Below are positions 35,945 to 44,472 of a DNA stretch of 60,252 nucleotides, piece by piece. The notes beneath the pieces were generated by a model. It searched no databases, was not told the DNA's origin, and saw only the letters and a list, made by a program, of their open reading frames with translations. A program made the position numbers and the translations under genes. Numbering within the stretch: position 1 is the first letter of the stretch; every line of letters starts with the position of its first letter. The stretch comes from SIG452 sp045631485 (GTDB taxonomy: Bacteria; Bacillota; Clostridia; UMGS1840): contig JAZQUU010000021.1 in NCBI GenBank assembly GCA_045631485.1, positions 1-60,252 of the forward strand, in the 5' to 3' direction.

Positions 35945-36811
35945 ATGATTTATATCTGTGCGGATGATTACGGACTGTGCGAGAGTGCTTCAAAACAGAT
36001 ATTGCATTGTGTGAAAACAGAAGCCGTTCGCCAAGTCAGTGCGTTTGCGAATTTTCAAAAAAATGATTACAAAGAGTTGTTGGAAAATCCAAAGGTGCGA
36101 GTTTCCCTGCATTTGAATCTGGTGGAAGGCAAGTGTATGTCGGATGCAGAAAAATTGCCTCTGATAGTAGATCATAGCGGCAATTTTAAACATACCTTCG
36201 GCGGATTACTCAAATTGAACCTGTTTCATAAAAAAGAATTGGAAGAACAGGTTTATCGGGAAATCAAAGCCCAGATGTTGTTCTGGAAAAGCATTTTGCC
36301 GAGCGGCACACCCCTTTCGGTGGACAGCCATCAGCATACCCATATGATTCCTGCGGTGTTTCGGGCTTTGGTTCGGGTGTTGCGTGATGAAAAGATAGCC
36401 GTGCAGCACCTAAGAATTCCGGCAGAACCGATTTTGCCCTACTTAACGGCACCATCCCTTTATTTGAGCTACTCTCCCGCAAACATCCTGAAGCAATGGT
36501 TGTTAAAAGGGTTATGGCAGATTAACAAGAAAAACATCAAAGACCATCCCATTCCGACAGCGTTGTTCTTTGGAATCCTTTTTTCAGGCAGGATGGATGA
36601 AAAAAGGGTATCCGCCGTTTTGCCTGCATACATAAAACTTGCAAAAAAAGAAAATAAAGATATCGAAATTTTATTTCATCCGGGTTATATGGACCAAAAT
36701 GAATCCGATTTTCCTCATGAAAATATCGTGTTTCATAAATTCTATTTATCCAAAAACAGAAAAACAGAATTCGATTCCATAATCAAATTATCAGAAGGAA
36801 GTGTGTTGTAA
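35945..36811 (+). CDS. YdjC/ChbG-family carbohydrate deacetylase
   Basis: 288 aa. Metal-dependent deacetylase removing N-acetyl groups from chito-oligosaccharides or related glycans. Seen: ICADDYGLCESA at the N-terminus (metal Asp), VSLHLNLVEGK, and VDSHQHTHMIPAV with His ligands; FHPGYMDQNE follows near 240. ATG abuts the preceding stop (TAG|ATG). In this setting it probably deacetylates a lipid-linked amino sugar in the cytosol (inference); no signal peptide. Confidence 0.82.
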   Translation: MIYICADDYGLCESASKQILHCVKTEAVRQVSAFANFQKNDYKELLENPKVRVSLHLNLVEGKCMSDAEKLPLIVDHSGNFKHTFGGLLKLNLFHKKELEEQVYREIKAQMLFWKSILPSGTPLSVDSHQHTHMIPAVFRALVRVLRDEKIAVQHLRIPAEPILPYLTAPSLYLSYSPANILKQWLLKGLWQINKKNIKDHPIPTALFFGILFSGRMDEKRVSAVLPAYIKLAKKENKDIEILFHPGYMDQNESDFPHENIVFHKFYLSKNRKTEFDSIIKLSEGSVL

Positions 36812-37491
36812 TGCCTTATATTGAACAAGAAAAAGTTGACGAAAAAACAAGAGAAAAACTGGAAGCAATTATTGAAAAATCGTATGCCACATTCTGGCGG
36901 TCGAAACGATTGTTTGACATTTTTTTCGCCACGCTGATTTTGTTGTTTTTCCTGCCGCTTATGATTATCATTGCCATTGTGATTGTGATTGATGACCCAA
37001 GCGCAGGTCCGTTTTTCAAGCAAATCAGAGTGGGGCGTCACGGAAAAGAATTTTATATGTATAAGTTCAGAACCATGTGTGCCAATGCAGACAAAATGAA
37101 AGAATCACTTGCGGCACAAAACGAAATGGACGGTCCTGTGTTTAAAATGAAAGATGACCCCCGTATCACAAGAGTGGGAAAATTCTTGCGGAAGCTTTCC
37201 TTAGATGAACTGATGCAGTTCTTTAATGTGTTTAAAGGAGATATGACCTTGGTAGGCCCCAGACCGCCTCTTCCGGGTGAAGTGAAGTTTTACACCGATT
37301 ATCAGAGATTAAGACTTCTGGTGACTCCCGGTCTTACCTGTACCTGGCAGATTTCCAAAAACAGAAATGATATTCCCTTTGAAGAATGGGTAGAAATGGA
37401 TATTGAGTACATTCAGACCAGAACCTATCGGAATGACTTGAAAATTATGTTAAAAACACCGATCGTAATGCTTACTGCTACCGGTCGATAA
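36811..37491 (+). CDS. Undecaprenyl-phosphate sugar phosphotransferase (initiating enzyme)
   Basis: 226 aa. Transfers the first sugar phosphate to undecaprenyl phosphate, starting repeat-unit assembly. Seen: KRLFDIFFATLILLFFLPLMIIIAI as the membrane hairpin, VGRHGKEFYMYKFRTMC, GKFLRKLSLDELMQFFNVFKGDMTLVGPRPPLP, and TPGLTCTWQIS. This is a small WbaP/PglC-type monotopic transferase with catalytic Asp-Glu (LDEL). Start overlaps the preceding stop (TAATG). Confidence 0.93.
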   Translation: MPYIEQEKVDEKTREKLEAIIEKSYATFWRSKRLFDIFFATLILLFFLPLMIIIAIVIVIDDPSAGPFFKQIRVGRHGKEFYMYKFRTMCANADKMKESLAAQNEMDGPVFKMKDDPRITRVGKFLRKLSLDELMQFFNVFKGDMTLVGPRPPLPGEVKFYTDYQRLRLLVTPGLTCTWQISKNRNDIPFEEWVEMDIEYIQTRTYRNDLKIMLKTPIVMLTATGR

Positions 37492-37507
37492 AATTGGAGT
37501 GAAGAAT

Positions 37508-38626
37508 ATGAAAGTTGCTATGATTGGGCATAAAGTAGTCCCGTCCAGAAGGGGCGGCATTGAAAACGTGCTGACAACCCTTTGTCCGATGCTTGTGGAA
37601 ATGGGGCATCAGGTTACCTGCTATAACCGTTCCTCCGATCAGGTGGAAAATGAATATGTGGGCACTGTTGTAAACAAGCAATACAAAGGCGTCAGAATCA
37701 AAAAAGCGTTGACACTCAATGTTCGCGGATTTGCGGCAATGATAGCGTCTTTCACCGCAGCGATTGCGGCATCGTTTTCAAATTACGATGTGATTCATTT
37801 TCACGCTGAGGGCCCTTGTGCAGCACTTTGGATTCCCAAACTTTTTGGCAAAAAATGTGTTGCCACCGTGCACGGTCTTGATTGGCAGCGGGAAAAATGG
37901 GGAAAAGGCTTTGCCTCCAAATATATCAAGTTTGGTGAGAAGATTCTTGCCAAATATGCAGATGAAGTAATCGTGCTCAGTCAGGCAGCGTATGATTATT
38001 TCAAAGAAACATACAATCGTGAAACAACGATTATTCATAACGGAATCAATCGTCCCGAACGAAAAGATGCAAACATTATCACAAAGCAATACGGATTGGA
38101 AAAAGACGGATATATTTCCGTTGTTTGCAGATTGACTGCGGAAAAGGGCATTCATTATCTGATTGATGCCTATAATCGGATTCAAACAGAAAAAAAACTG
38201 GTGATTGCAGGTGATACCAGCGATACGGACGATTATGTGGCAATGCTTAAGAAAAAAGCAGAAGGCAATCCCAATATTATTTTTACGGGATTTGTGTCGG
38301 GAGATACCCTTGGTGAAATTTATTCCAATGCGTATCTGAATGTGTTGCCCTCGGATTTGGAAGGAATGTCGTTGTGTTTATTGGAATCCCTGGCATATCG
38401 GAATGTGCTTTTGTGTTCCGATATTCCCGAAAACACTTCGGTGGCAGAAGATAAGGCAGTATATTTCAAAAAAGCAAATGTTGAGGATCTGGCAGAGCAG
38501 CTCCGAAAGCTCTGCGATGATAGCAATCTTGTGGAACGTCTCAGAGATGGCGTGGATGAATTTATTTTAAAGAAATATAACTGGCAGGATGTGGCAGATA
38601 TGACCGCAGAACTTTATCAAAAATAA
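37508..38626 (+). CDS. Family 4 glycosyltransferase
   Basis: 372 aa GT-B fold. Seen: MKVAMIGHKVVPSRRGGIENVLTTL at the start, HGLDWQREKW, then the donor-site region VLPSDLEGMSLCLLESLAYRNVLLCSDIPENTSV with the E-x7-E motif. This start (RRGGIE) is typical of DUF1972-like GT4 enzymes. Start at the ATG at 37508; the in-frame GTG at 37499 is part of the ribosome site. Confidence 0.87.
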   Translation: MKVAMIGHKVVPSRRGGIENVLTTLCPMLVEMGHQVTCYNRSSDQVENEYVGTVVNKQYKGVRIKKALTLNVRGFAAMIASFTAAIAASFSNYDVIHFHAEGPCAALWIPKLFGKKCVATVHGLDWQREKWGKGFASKYIKFGEKILAKYADEVIVLSQAAYDYFKETYNRETTIIHNGINRPERKDANIITKQYGLEKDGYISVVCRLTAEKGIHYLIDAYNRIQTEKKLVIAGDTSDTDDYVAMLKKKAEGNPNIIFTGFVSGDTLGEIYSNAYLNVLPSDLEGMSLCLLESLAYRNVLLCSDIPENTSVAEDKAVYFKKANVEDLAEQLRKLCDDSNLVERLRDGVDEFILKKYNWQDVADMTAELYQK

Positions 38627-38645
38627 CAGGAAAGGTTTGCTTGAT

Positions 38646-39878
38646 ATGGAACAGAATAAAACGATGGAAAAAAACCAACAGTATCAGGAAAAAATCAAAG
38701 AACTTTTCAAAGAAACGGTGTCCGCAGAGGTTTATGAATCCTGGGCAGATACCTTTGAATTGGAATTTGAAAACGAAAAGCAAATCGTTGTGATATATGA
38801 CGGTGCGGAGGATATAAAAAAGTTCCGTCAGGAATGCCAAAGTGCACTGATTGGTTGTGTTGATTCCGTAATGGGAACGGGATATACGGTAAAAATTGTG
38901 AAAAAGAATCGTTTCCATTCCCTTAGCCCGAAAACCAAAAAGAATCTGAAAGCACTGAAATTTTTTGCCCTGGGGATGCTTTTTGTTTGCATCGCAACGG
39001 CGGTGATTGTGGTATTATGCAGTTATATCAATAACAGAAATTTCAGGGAAACCTTTTATCTTACCAGCAGTATTAAGGTGGATAGCCGTGTGCGGGTAGT
39101 TCATTTATCCGACCTTCACGGAACTTCTTACGGCAAAAATAACAAAAAACTGGTTGAACGGGTGAAAGCGCTGGAACCCGACGTGATTATCTGCACAGGT
39201 GATATGGTGGATTCCGTCACCAAAGAGGAAGAATTTATCCTTTCTTTGGCAAAGGATTTATACGGAATCGCACCCTGCTACTATGTGTACGGCAATAATG
39301 AAATCGAAAGTATTTACGGATTTTCTCTCACCGAAGAGAATTTGGATAAAAAATTCGGCTTTGATGCAACTAATCGTGACGAAAGCGCTATGTTGCAACT
39401 GGAAGATTCCTTTGAAGAAAAGCTGGAAAACGCCGGCATGAAGGTGTTAAAAAACGAAAAAGATACCATCCGTATCGATCAGATGGATATTGATGTTTAC
39501 GGGGTGTTAACTTCAAATCCCTCTTCCTTCTGGTCTTATTCCGGAACGGCATTTTCCGATTTTATCAATGAAAATCCTGACCATTTGAAAATTATGGCAA
39601 TTCACGAACCTTTTATTTATGAAGATTTCGCTCCCGAATTCTGGGGAGATTTAATGGTTTGCGGACATACTCACGGCGGGGTGATCCGTGTTCCGGTGCT
39701 TGGTCCGTTGTTTACCAATGAAGGCGGCTTGTTCCCTGCACGAAACGGTGATTTTGTGTATGGCAGATATGATGCGGCAGGAAAGCCCTTGATTGTAAGC
39801 TCCGGCCTTGAAAACTCCAATGTGCTTCGTATCAATAATCAACCCGAACTTGTGGTGATTGATATCAATAAATTTTAG
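38646..39878 (+). CDS. DnaA-N-like domain fused to membrane anchor and metallophosphoesterase
   Basis: 410 aa. Residues about 11-86 (YQEKIKELFKETVSAEVYESW, ..., TVKIV) follow the pattern of DnaA domain I, including the conserved Trp (W33). One membrane helix sits at about 103-127. The rest is a calcineurin-like phosphoesterase: D156-x-H158 (HLSDLHG), GDMVD 185-189, GNNE 216-219, H319 and GHTHGG 339-344. The usual GNHD/E has Asn in place of the catalytic His. The catalytic domain probably faces outward as in YkuE-like enzymes (inference). Start 38646 after AGGAAAGG. Confidence 0.75.
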   Translation: MEQNKTMEKNQQYQEKIKELFKETVSAEVYESWADTFELEFENEKQIVVIYDGAEDIKKFRQECQSALIGCVDSVMGTGYTVKIVKKNRFHSLSPKTKKNLKALKFFALGMLFVCIATAVIVVLCSYINNRNFRETFYLTSSIKVDSRVRVVHLSDLHGTSYGKNNKKLVERVKALEPDVIICTGDMVDSVTKEEEFILSLAKDLYGIAPCYYVYGNNEIESIYGFSLTEENLDKKFGFDATNRDESAMLQLEDSFEEKLENAGMKVLKNEKDTIRIDQMDIDVYGVLTSNPSSFWSYSGTAFSDFINENPDHLKIMAIHEPFIYEDFAPEFWGDLMVCGHTHGGVIRVPVLGPLFTNEGGLFPARNGDFVYGRYDAAGKPLIVSSGLENSNVLRINNQPELVVIDINKF

Positions 39879-39898
39879 TATCGGGAGGTGGATGGAAT

Positions 39899-41254
39899 AT
39901 GTTGATTGACATTTTGAAAAAAGCAATGCTTCTTATCGTAGGCGTGTTGTTTTTATACGCTGCCGTGATGATTTTATTGCGTTATAAACATGTGAACCGT
40001 GCGGAACGAAAACAGATTTTCAAAAATGCGGAATATCTGAATGCATGGATTATTCTGATTTGCTTTGTTGCTACGATGGCTTATGGAATTTTCAATCATT
40101 TTGATATGAAAAAATCTGTTTCTGCCATTGTATCTCTGAATTATTCCGAAGCATCCCAGGCATTAAATTCCAACGGAACCAGATATAATATGGCAGAAAT
40201 TATTTCGGATGAGGTGGTGGCAAGAGCCATCAAAAAAGGTGCCCTCCCTGATGTGAGCGTGAAACAACTGAAAAACTGTCTTTCAGTTTATCCTTGCGTA
40301 CAGGGCGGAGTGGGTGACGAATCCGAGTATCACATTTCCACAGAGTTTGTGGTGGACTACTATGCATCCAAGGATACCGCTCATTTGGATTCCTACAATG
40401 TGATTAACCTGATTACCTCTGCTTATAAAGAATATTACATCGAAAACTATACCGATAACTTTAAGCTGGAGACCCAAAAGCCTGATTTTTCCAAAATGGA
40501 ATATATGGATATCGTTTCCTATCTGGATAAGGAAACCCAGTCCGTTTTGAACTATTTATACGGAATGGCAGGCAAAAACACAAGCTTTGTGACCGAGAAC
40601 GGAAGCACCTTCAATTCCATTGCGGGCAAGGTGCATCAGTTTAAGGAAACCCAGATTAGCGGAAATTTAAGATCCTTGATTTTGCAAAACGGCATCGTAA
40701 GAAATCAGGATGAATATGTTGACAGACTTTCTTATCAGAATAAAAACATTGATTTTGACCGTCAGAAAAACTTCTCATCCTATCGCCTTTGCAACGAAGC
40801 AATTGATATGTACAGCGAAGAAATGACCCGTGTTGTATTGGTTCCCACATGGGATCAGTCCGGCAAATATTATATGGGCAGAACCAAAGTAGGGGTGGAT
40901 GAATTATCCGTGATGGCTACCGCATTCAGTAACAATGTGGCTTCCAATGAAAAAGAAATGATGGATAATAATCTGATTATCAATAAAATTTCGCAAGGAA
41001 ATCAGAATTCCGAGTTGACCGCTTCGGCAGACGCTTTGATTGAGTCGGTTTACACAAGTATCAAAGGTTTTGAAAAAGAAGCAATCCAGGCCGGCAGAGA
41101 GTTTTCGGCATACAGAATGAATCAGTGTATTGCAGTCAGCATCTACGGAAGTTCTCTGATGGGAGAGGCAAAATCTGTTGCGGTGTTTGCTGTTTTGGTA
41201 TATGTTGCCATTGTGATTTACGGAATTTCCAAGAAATTCCCCAAAAAGGCATAA
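39899..41254 (+). CDS. Wzz-like polysaccharide co-polymerase candidate / membrane protein
   Basis: 451 aa. Membrane segments at about 8-27, 49-66 and 428-446 with a large outer domain between the last two. Inside it, YNMAEIISDEVVARAIKKGALPDVSVKQLKNCLSV resembles the linker of Wzz-type chain-length proteins. No kinase or GGDEF part. The next gene has the same layout and reads similarly (DVNEIRSSAVMSKVVDKMGL), so the two are likely distant paralogues or partners. Ribosome site CGGGAGGTGG. Assignment rests on topology and weak similarity. Confidence 0.55.
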   Translation: MLIDILKKAMLLIVGVLFLYAAVMILLRYKHVNRAERKQIFKNAEYLNAWIILICFVATMAYGIFNHFDMKKSVSAIVSLNYSEASQALNSNGTRYNMAEIISDEVVARAIKKGALPDVSVKQLKNCLSVYPCVQGGVGDESEYHISTEFVVDYYASKDTAHLDSYNVINLITSAYKEYYIENYTDNFKLETQKPDFSKMEYMDIVSYLDKETQSVLNYLYGMAGKNTSFVTENGSTFNSIAGKVHQFKETQISGNLRSLILQNGIVRNQDEYVDRLSYQNKNIDFDRQKNFSSYRLCNEAIDMYSEEMTRVVLVPTWDQSGKYYMGRTKVGVDELSVMATAFSNNVASNEKEMMDNNLIINKISQGNQNSELTASADALIESVYTSIKGFEKEAIQAGREFSAYRMNQCIAVSIYGSSLMGEAKSVAVFAVLVYVAIVIYGISKKFPKKA

Positions 41255-41266
41255 AGGAGGATAACA

Positions 41267-43126
41267 ATGAAAAATTTTCAAATTATGAGATATCTGAAAA
41301 AACTGTTGCCCTTTATCTTCATTTTTTGCCTTCTGGCAACCTACGCAGTGTATTTTAAGCTTTCTTCCTCCAATTCCTATATTGCCTCCGAGGTAATTCA
41401 TTACAATGACCCGCAGGCAGAGCAGGGACTTGCACCCACCGGTGATAAACTGGATGTCAACGAAATCCGTTCCTCCGCAGTAATGTCTAAGGTTGTGGAT
41501 AAAATGGGGCTCACCGGAGTTTATTCGGTTGATAATTTGATTTCCAGAATCAATATCACTCCCATTGAAGATGCAGATAAAATTGCTCAAAAAGACGCCA
41601 AACTGGAGGAAGGTGAAGAATATATCTATGAGCCCAGCACCTTTATCGTTTCCTTCGCTGCCACCAGCGGGGAAGGAGCCAATTTTGCGAGAACGGTTCT
41701 GGACGAAGTTTTAGATGTGTATTTTGAAGAATTTAGCCAGAAATACGTGAATGTTGCGCCTGCCAATAACACCATCGAAAATCTGAATCAAAATGATTAC
41801 GATTATATCGAAATGATGGAATTGATTGATACAAGTATTGATAATGCATTAACCACCTTGTATCAGAGAGTGGAGCAGAACAATTTTTACCGTTCCACCG
41901 ACACGGGCGTATCCTTTACGGAACTTGCCAATGATTTTGATTATTTGAGACAGGTGAAAGTTTCTGCTTTGTTCTCAAAAATTTACAAATATCAGATTAC
42001 CAAAAACAAGTCCATTCTTGTTTCCGATTATACCACAAGAATTGATAATAATCACATTGCCAATGAAAAGGACAGAAGCCTTGTGGCAGATGTGGTTACC
42101 GTGATTGATGCTTATGTGTCTAAGATGCGCGCCTCCGGAAATACCAATATCAGTTACGAATATATTTTAGATAATCTTCACGAAAGAAATCTGCAGGATT
42201 ATGTGGGAGATCAGACCGTAACTTATGATGAATTGATTTACAGCTGGAGAAACTTAAATGAGAGCGAAGAACACGCTGTGATTGACTCTGCATATTGTAA
42301 CTATATCTTAAACACCTTCACATCCTGCACGGGTGATTGCGGCGGTGCCTGCGCAACTTCCAGTCTGACCTGCTCTGAACTTTGCAATGGGCAGTATGCA
42401 ACCGTCAGAGCAGAAGTGGAGCAGGAAATTGACACCCTGATTGAAGAACTGACCCTTCTTTACGATACCACCACAAAAACCAACAACGAATACAATAAGT
42501 ATCTCGGAGCAAGCTATATTTCCGTGTTATCCTCGGCATCCGTAAGAGAAAGCGTGAATGTGACTTTATACACGGCGATTGCCTTCTTCTTCTTGATGAT
42601 TTTATGCTGCGGCGGAGCCGTTTTAATCGGCAGAGCCGGAGATATTATCCATTATATTTTCTACACAGACCATCTTACCGAATGGGGTAACAGAGCTTAT
42701 CTGGATAAATATCTGAAATCAAAAGATAAAAAGCTTCTGGATGACGGTGTGGTGTATTGTATGGTTGATATTGCCAACCTGGCACAAATTAACGGAGAAT
42801 ATTCCAGAGAAACAGGGGATGCCATCATCAAACTGTTTACCACATATATTAAAGACGCTTTCGGAAAATCCAAAACAGAATATATTTACAACGGAAACGG
42901 CAGCTTTGTGATGTTAAGTGAAGAATCGGATTACATCACGGTGGAAGATATTATGCGTCTGTTCCGCCTGAGACTTGATGAAAGAGAAGAGCACAAAGAC
43001 GTTGTGATTGAGTACAAAATCGGTATTTCCGAAACTATTAAAGAAAGCAAAACCGCAAGAAAATTGCTTTCGGAAGCAATCAGAAACAAAAAGAACTATA
43101 CTTCCGATTTAAGCAATCAAAAGTAG
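41267..43126 (+). CDS. Wzz-like co-polymerase fused to a degenerate GGDEF domain
   Basis: 619 aa. TM1 about 11-30, outer domain 31-432, TM2 about 434-456, then a cytosolic domain 465-619. The last follows the GGDEF fold: TDHLTEWGNRAYLDKYL (468 on), MVDIANLAQINGEYSRETGDAIIKLF, and YNGNGSFVML where active enzymes have RYGGDEF; the signature is GNGSF (543-547). It is therefore unlikely to make cyclic-di-GMP but may bind it or GTP. The outer domain has six Cys at 344-373 (344, 354, 358, 362, 369, 373), suggesting disulfides or metal. Chain-length control of the polymer, tuned by nucleotide, is inference. Confidence 0.72.
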   Translation: MKNFQIMRYLKKLLPFIFIFCLLATYAVYFKLSSSNSYIASEVIHYNDPQAEQGLAPTGDKLDVNEIRSSAVMSKVVDKMGLTGVYSVDNLISRINITPIEDADKIAQKDAKLEEGEEYIYEPSTFIVSFAATSGEGANFARTVLDEVLDVYFEEFSQKYVNVAPANNTIENLNQNDYDYIEMMELIDTSIDNALTTLYQRVEQNNFYRSTDTGVSFTELANDFDYLRQVKVSALFSKIYKYQITKNKSILVSDYTTRIDNNHIANEKDRSLVADVVTVIDAYVSKMRASGNTNISYEYILDNLHERNLQDYVGDQTVTYDELIYSWRNLNESEEHAVIDSAYCNYILNTFTSCTGDCGGACATSSLTCSELCNGQYATVRAEVEQEIDTLIEELTLLYDTTTKTNNEYNKYLGASYISVLSSASVRESVNVTLYTAIAFFFLMILCCGGAVLIGRAGDIIHYIFYTDHLTEWGNRAYLDKYLKSKDKKLLDDGVVYCMVDIANLAQINGEYSRETGDAIIKLFTTYIKDAFGKSKTEYIYNGNGSFVMLSEESDYITVEDIMRLFRLRLDEREEHKDVVIEYKIGISETIKESKTARKLLSEAIRNKKNYTSDLSNQK

Positions 43127-43167
43127 TTTTACCGAAAACAAAATAAGAAAAGGAGGGCAGACGCATT

Positions 43168-44472
43168 TTGGAAAATAAAATTCTTGAAAAAGCCAAAACA
43201 TTTTATTTTATGGTTGTAGCGGTGATGATGTATTATTTTCTGGATGCATACATAGACGTTGGTTTGCACGTTACATTCCGCCATGCATTTGCCCTTGTTC
43301 TTTTTGGTTCTGCTCTGGTGATGTTTTTATATAAGCCGGATATTCCCAGAGGTGTTATTGCCTTTCGGGATGCCTGTATTTACAGTCTTCCGTTAGCGGT
43401 TACCACCGTGGTTTCGTTATTCATCTGGTTTATGGACACGGCAGATACCGGCGTTATTTCCCGAGGCCTTTCCAGTTCCTTTATCTATACCAATATGCTC
43501 TCTTGTGCCCTTGGTTCGGGAGCGTTGCTTTATGTGTTTGGGAAACGAGGCATCTGGTATAACCTGATGGCTATTCTGATTGCCAATATGCTGATGATTT
43601 TAACCATTATCGCACAAAGCGGATTGGCAACCTTCTTTTCGGAATTTGTCACCCTTTTAATCACTTTTGCAGACGTTACGGGTGATGTGATTATTCAGGC
43701 GGAAATCCACGAACTTGCTTTCTGCCTGGGGGCATATCTGATTTATATGCTTTATAAACCCAAGAAAAATATCGTATATTTTATTCTGTTGTTTTTGACG
43801 TTATTCTGCTTTATGGCGGCACTCAAACGAATTGCCATTATCGCCATAGCGGTGGCATTGGTGTTTGGCTACCTTTTAAAATTCATTGCCCGTTTTCACA
43901 AAAAAACTGCAAGTCGGCTTTTGGTGTTTCTTTCCGTTTTTGTCGTTGCGTTGCTTGTGGGATATGTGGGATTAATCAAGGCAGATGTGTTTGCTTTGTT
44001 GGAGAAGGCAGGCATCAATACCAGCGGACGTGTGGAAATATACAACGCGGTGGACCGCTTTTATGAGTTTCGTCCCGGCTTTTTGGGGAACGGAATCGGC
44101 TTTCTTACCTATCAGCTCAATGAGTTTATGACGGTCAATGTTGGTGCCGTGCATAATGACTTTTTGCAACACTTTATTGATTTGGGCTTTTGGGGATATA
44201 TCGTGTGGCTATTGTCTATGACAACGATTCGTGTGTGTTATTTCGGCAGAAAAGGAAACATAGATAACGCCATTATCACCTGGATGCTGACATTGTATCT
44301 TGTGATTGTGTCTTCCACGGATAATACGATGAACTATCCGTTGTTAACCGGAGTTCTGGCAATGTTGATGATGGGGAACAGTTTTGATGAGAATGTGCAA
44401 TCTGCCGAATTAAAATTATTCGGATGCGTATCGGATAGGAACAAACAAGAGGAAAGGAATTCACTGTTATGA
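43168..44472 (+). CDS. Wzy/O-antigen-ligase-like polymerase
   Basis: 434 aa, about 11 membrane segments. Polymerises flipped repeat units. Seen: an outer loop with NTSGRVEIYNAVDRFYEFRPGFLGNGIGF and GAVHNDFLQHFIDLGFWGYI, where SGR and HNDFLQ...G match the O-antigen ligase/polymerase family. TTG start at 43168 after AGGAGGG with a 10-base gap; no in-frame ATG nearby upstream. Overlaps the next gene by 4 bases. Confidence 0.85.
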   Translation: MENKILEKAKTFYFMVVAVMMYYFLDAYIDVGLHVTFRHAFALVLFGSALVMFLYKPDIPRGVIAFRDACIYSLPLAVTTVVSLFIWFMDTADTGVISRGLSSSFIYTNMLSCALGSGALLYVFGKRGIWYNLMAILIANMLMILTIIAQSGLATFFSEFVTLLITFADVTGDVIIQAEIHELAFCLGAYLIYMLYKPKKNIVYFILLFLTLFCFMAALKRIAIIAIAVALVFGYLLKFIARFHKKTASRLLVFLSVFVVALLVGYVGLIKADVFALLEKAGINTSGRVEIYNAVDRFYEFRPGFLGNGIGFLTYQLNEFMTVNVGAVHNDFLQHFIDLGFWGYIVWLLSMTTIRVCYFGRKGNIDNAIITWMLTLYLVIVSSTDNTMNYPLLTGVLAMLMMGNSFDENVQSAELKLFGCVSDRNKQEERNSLL

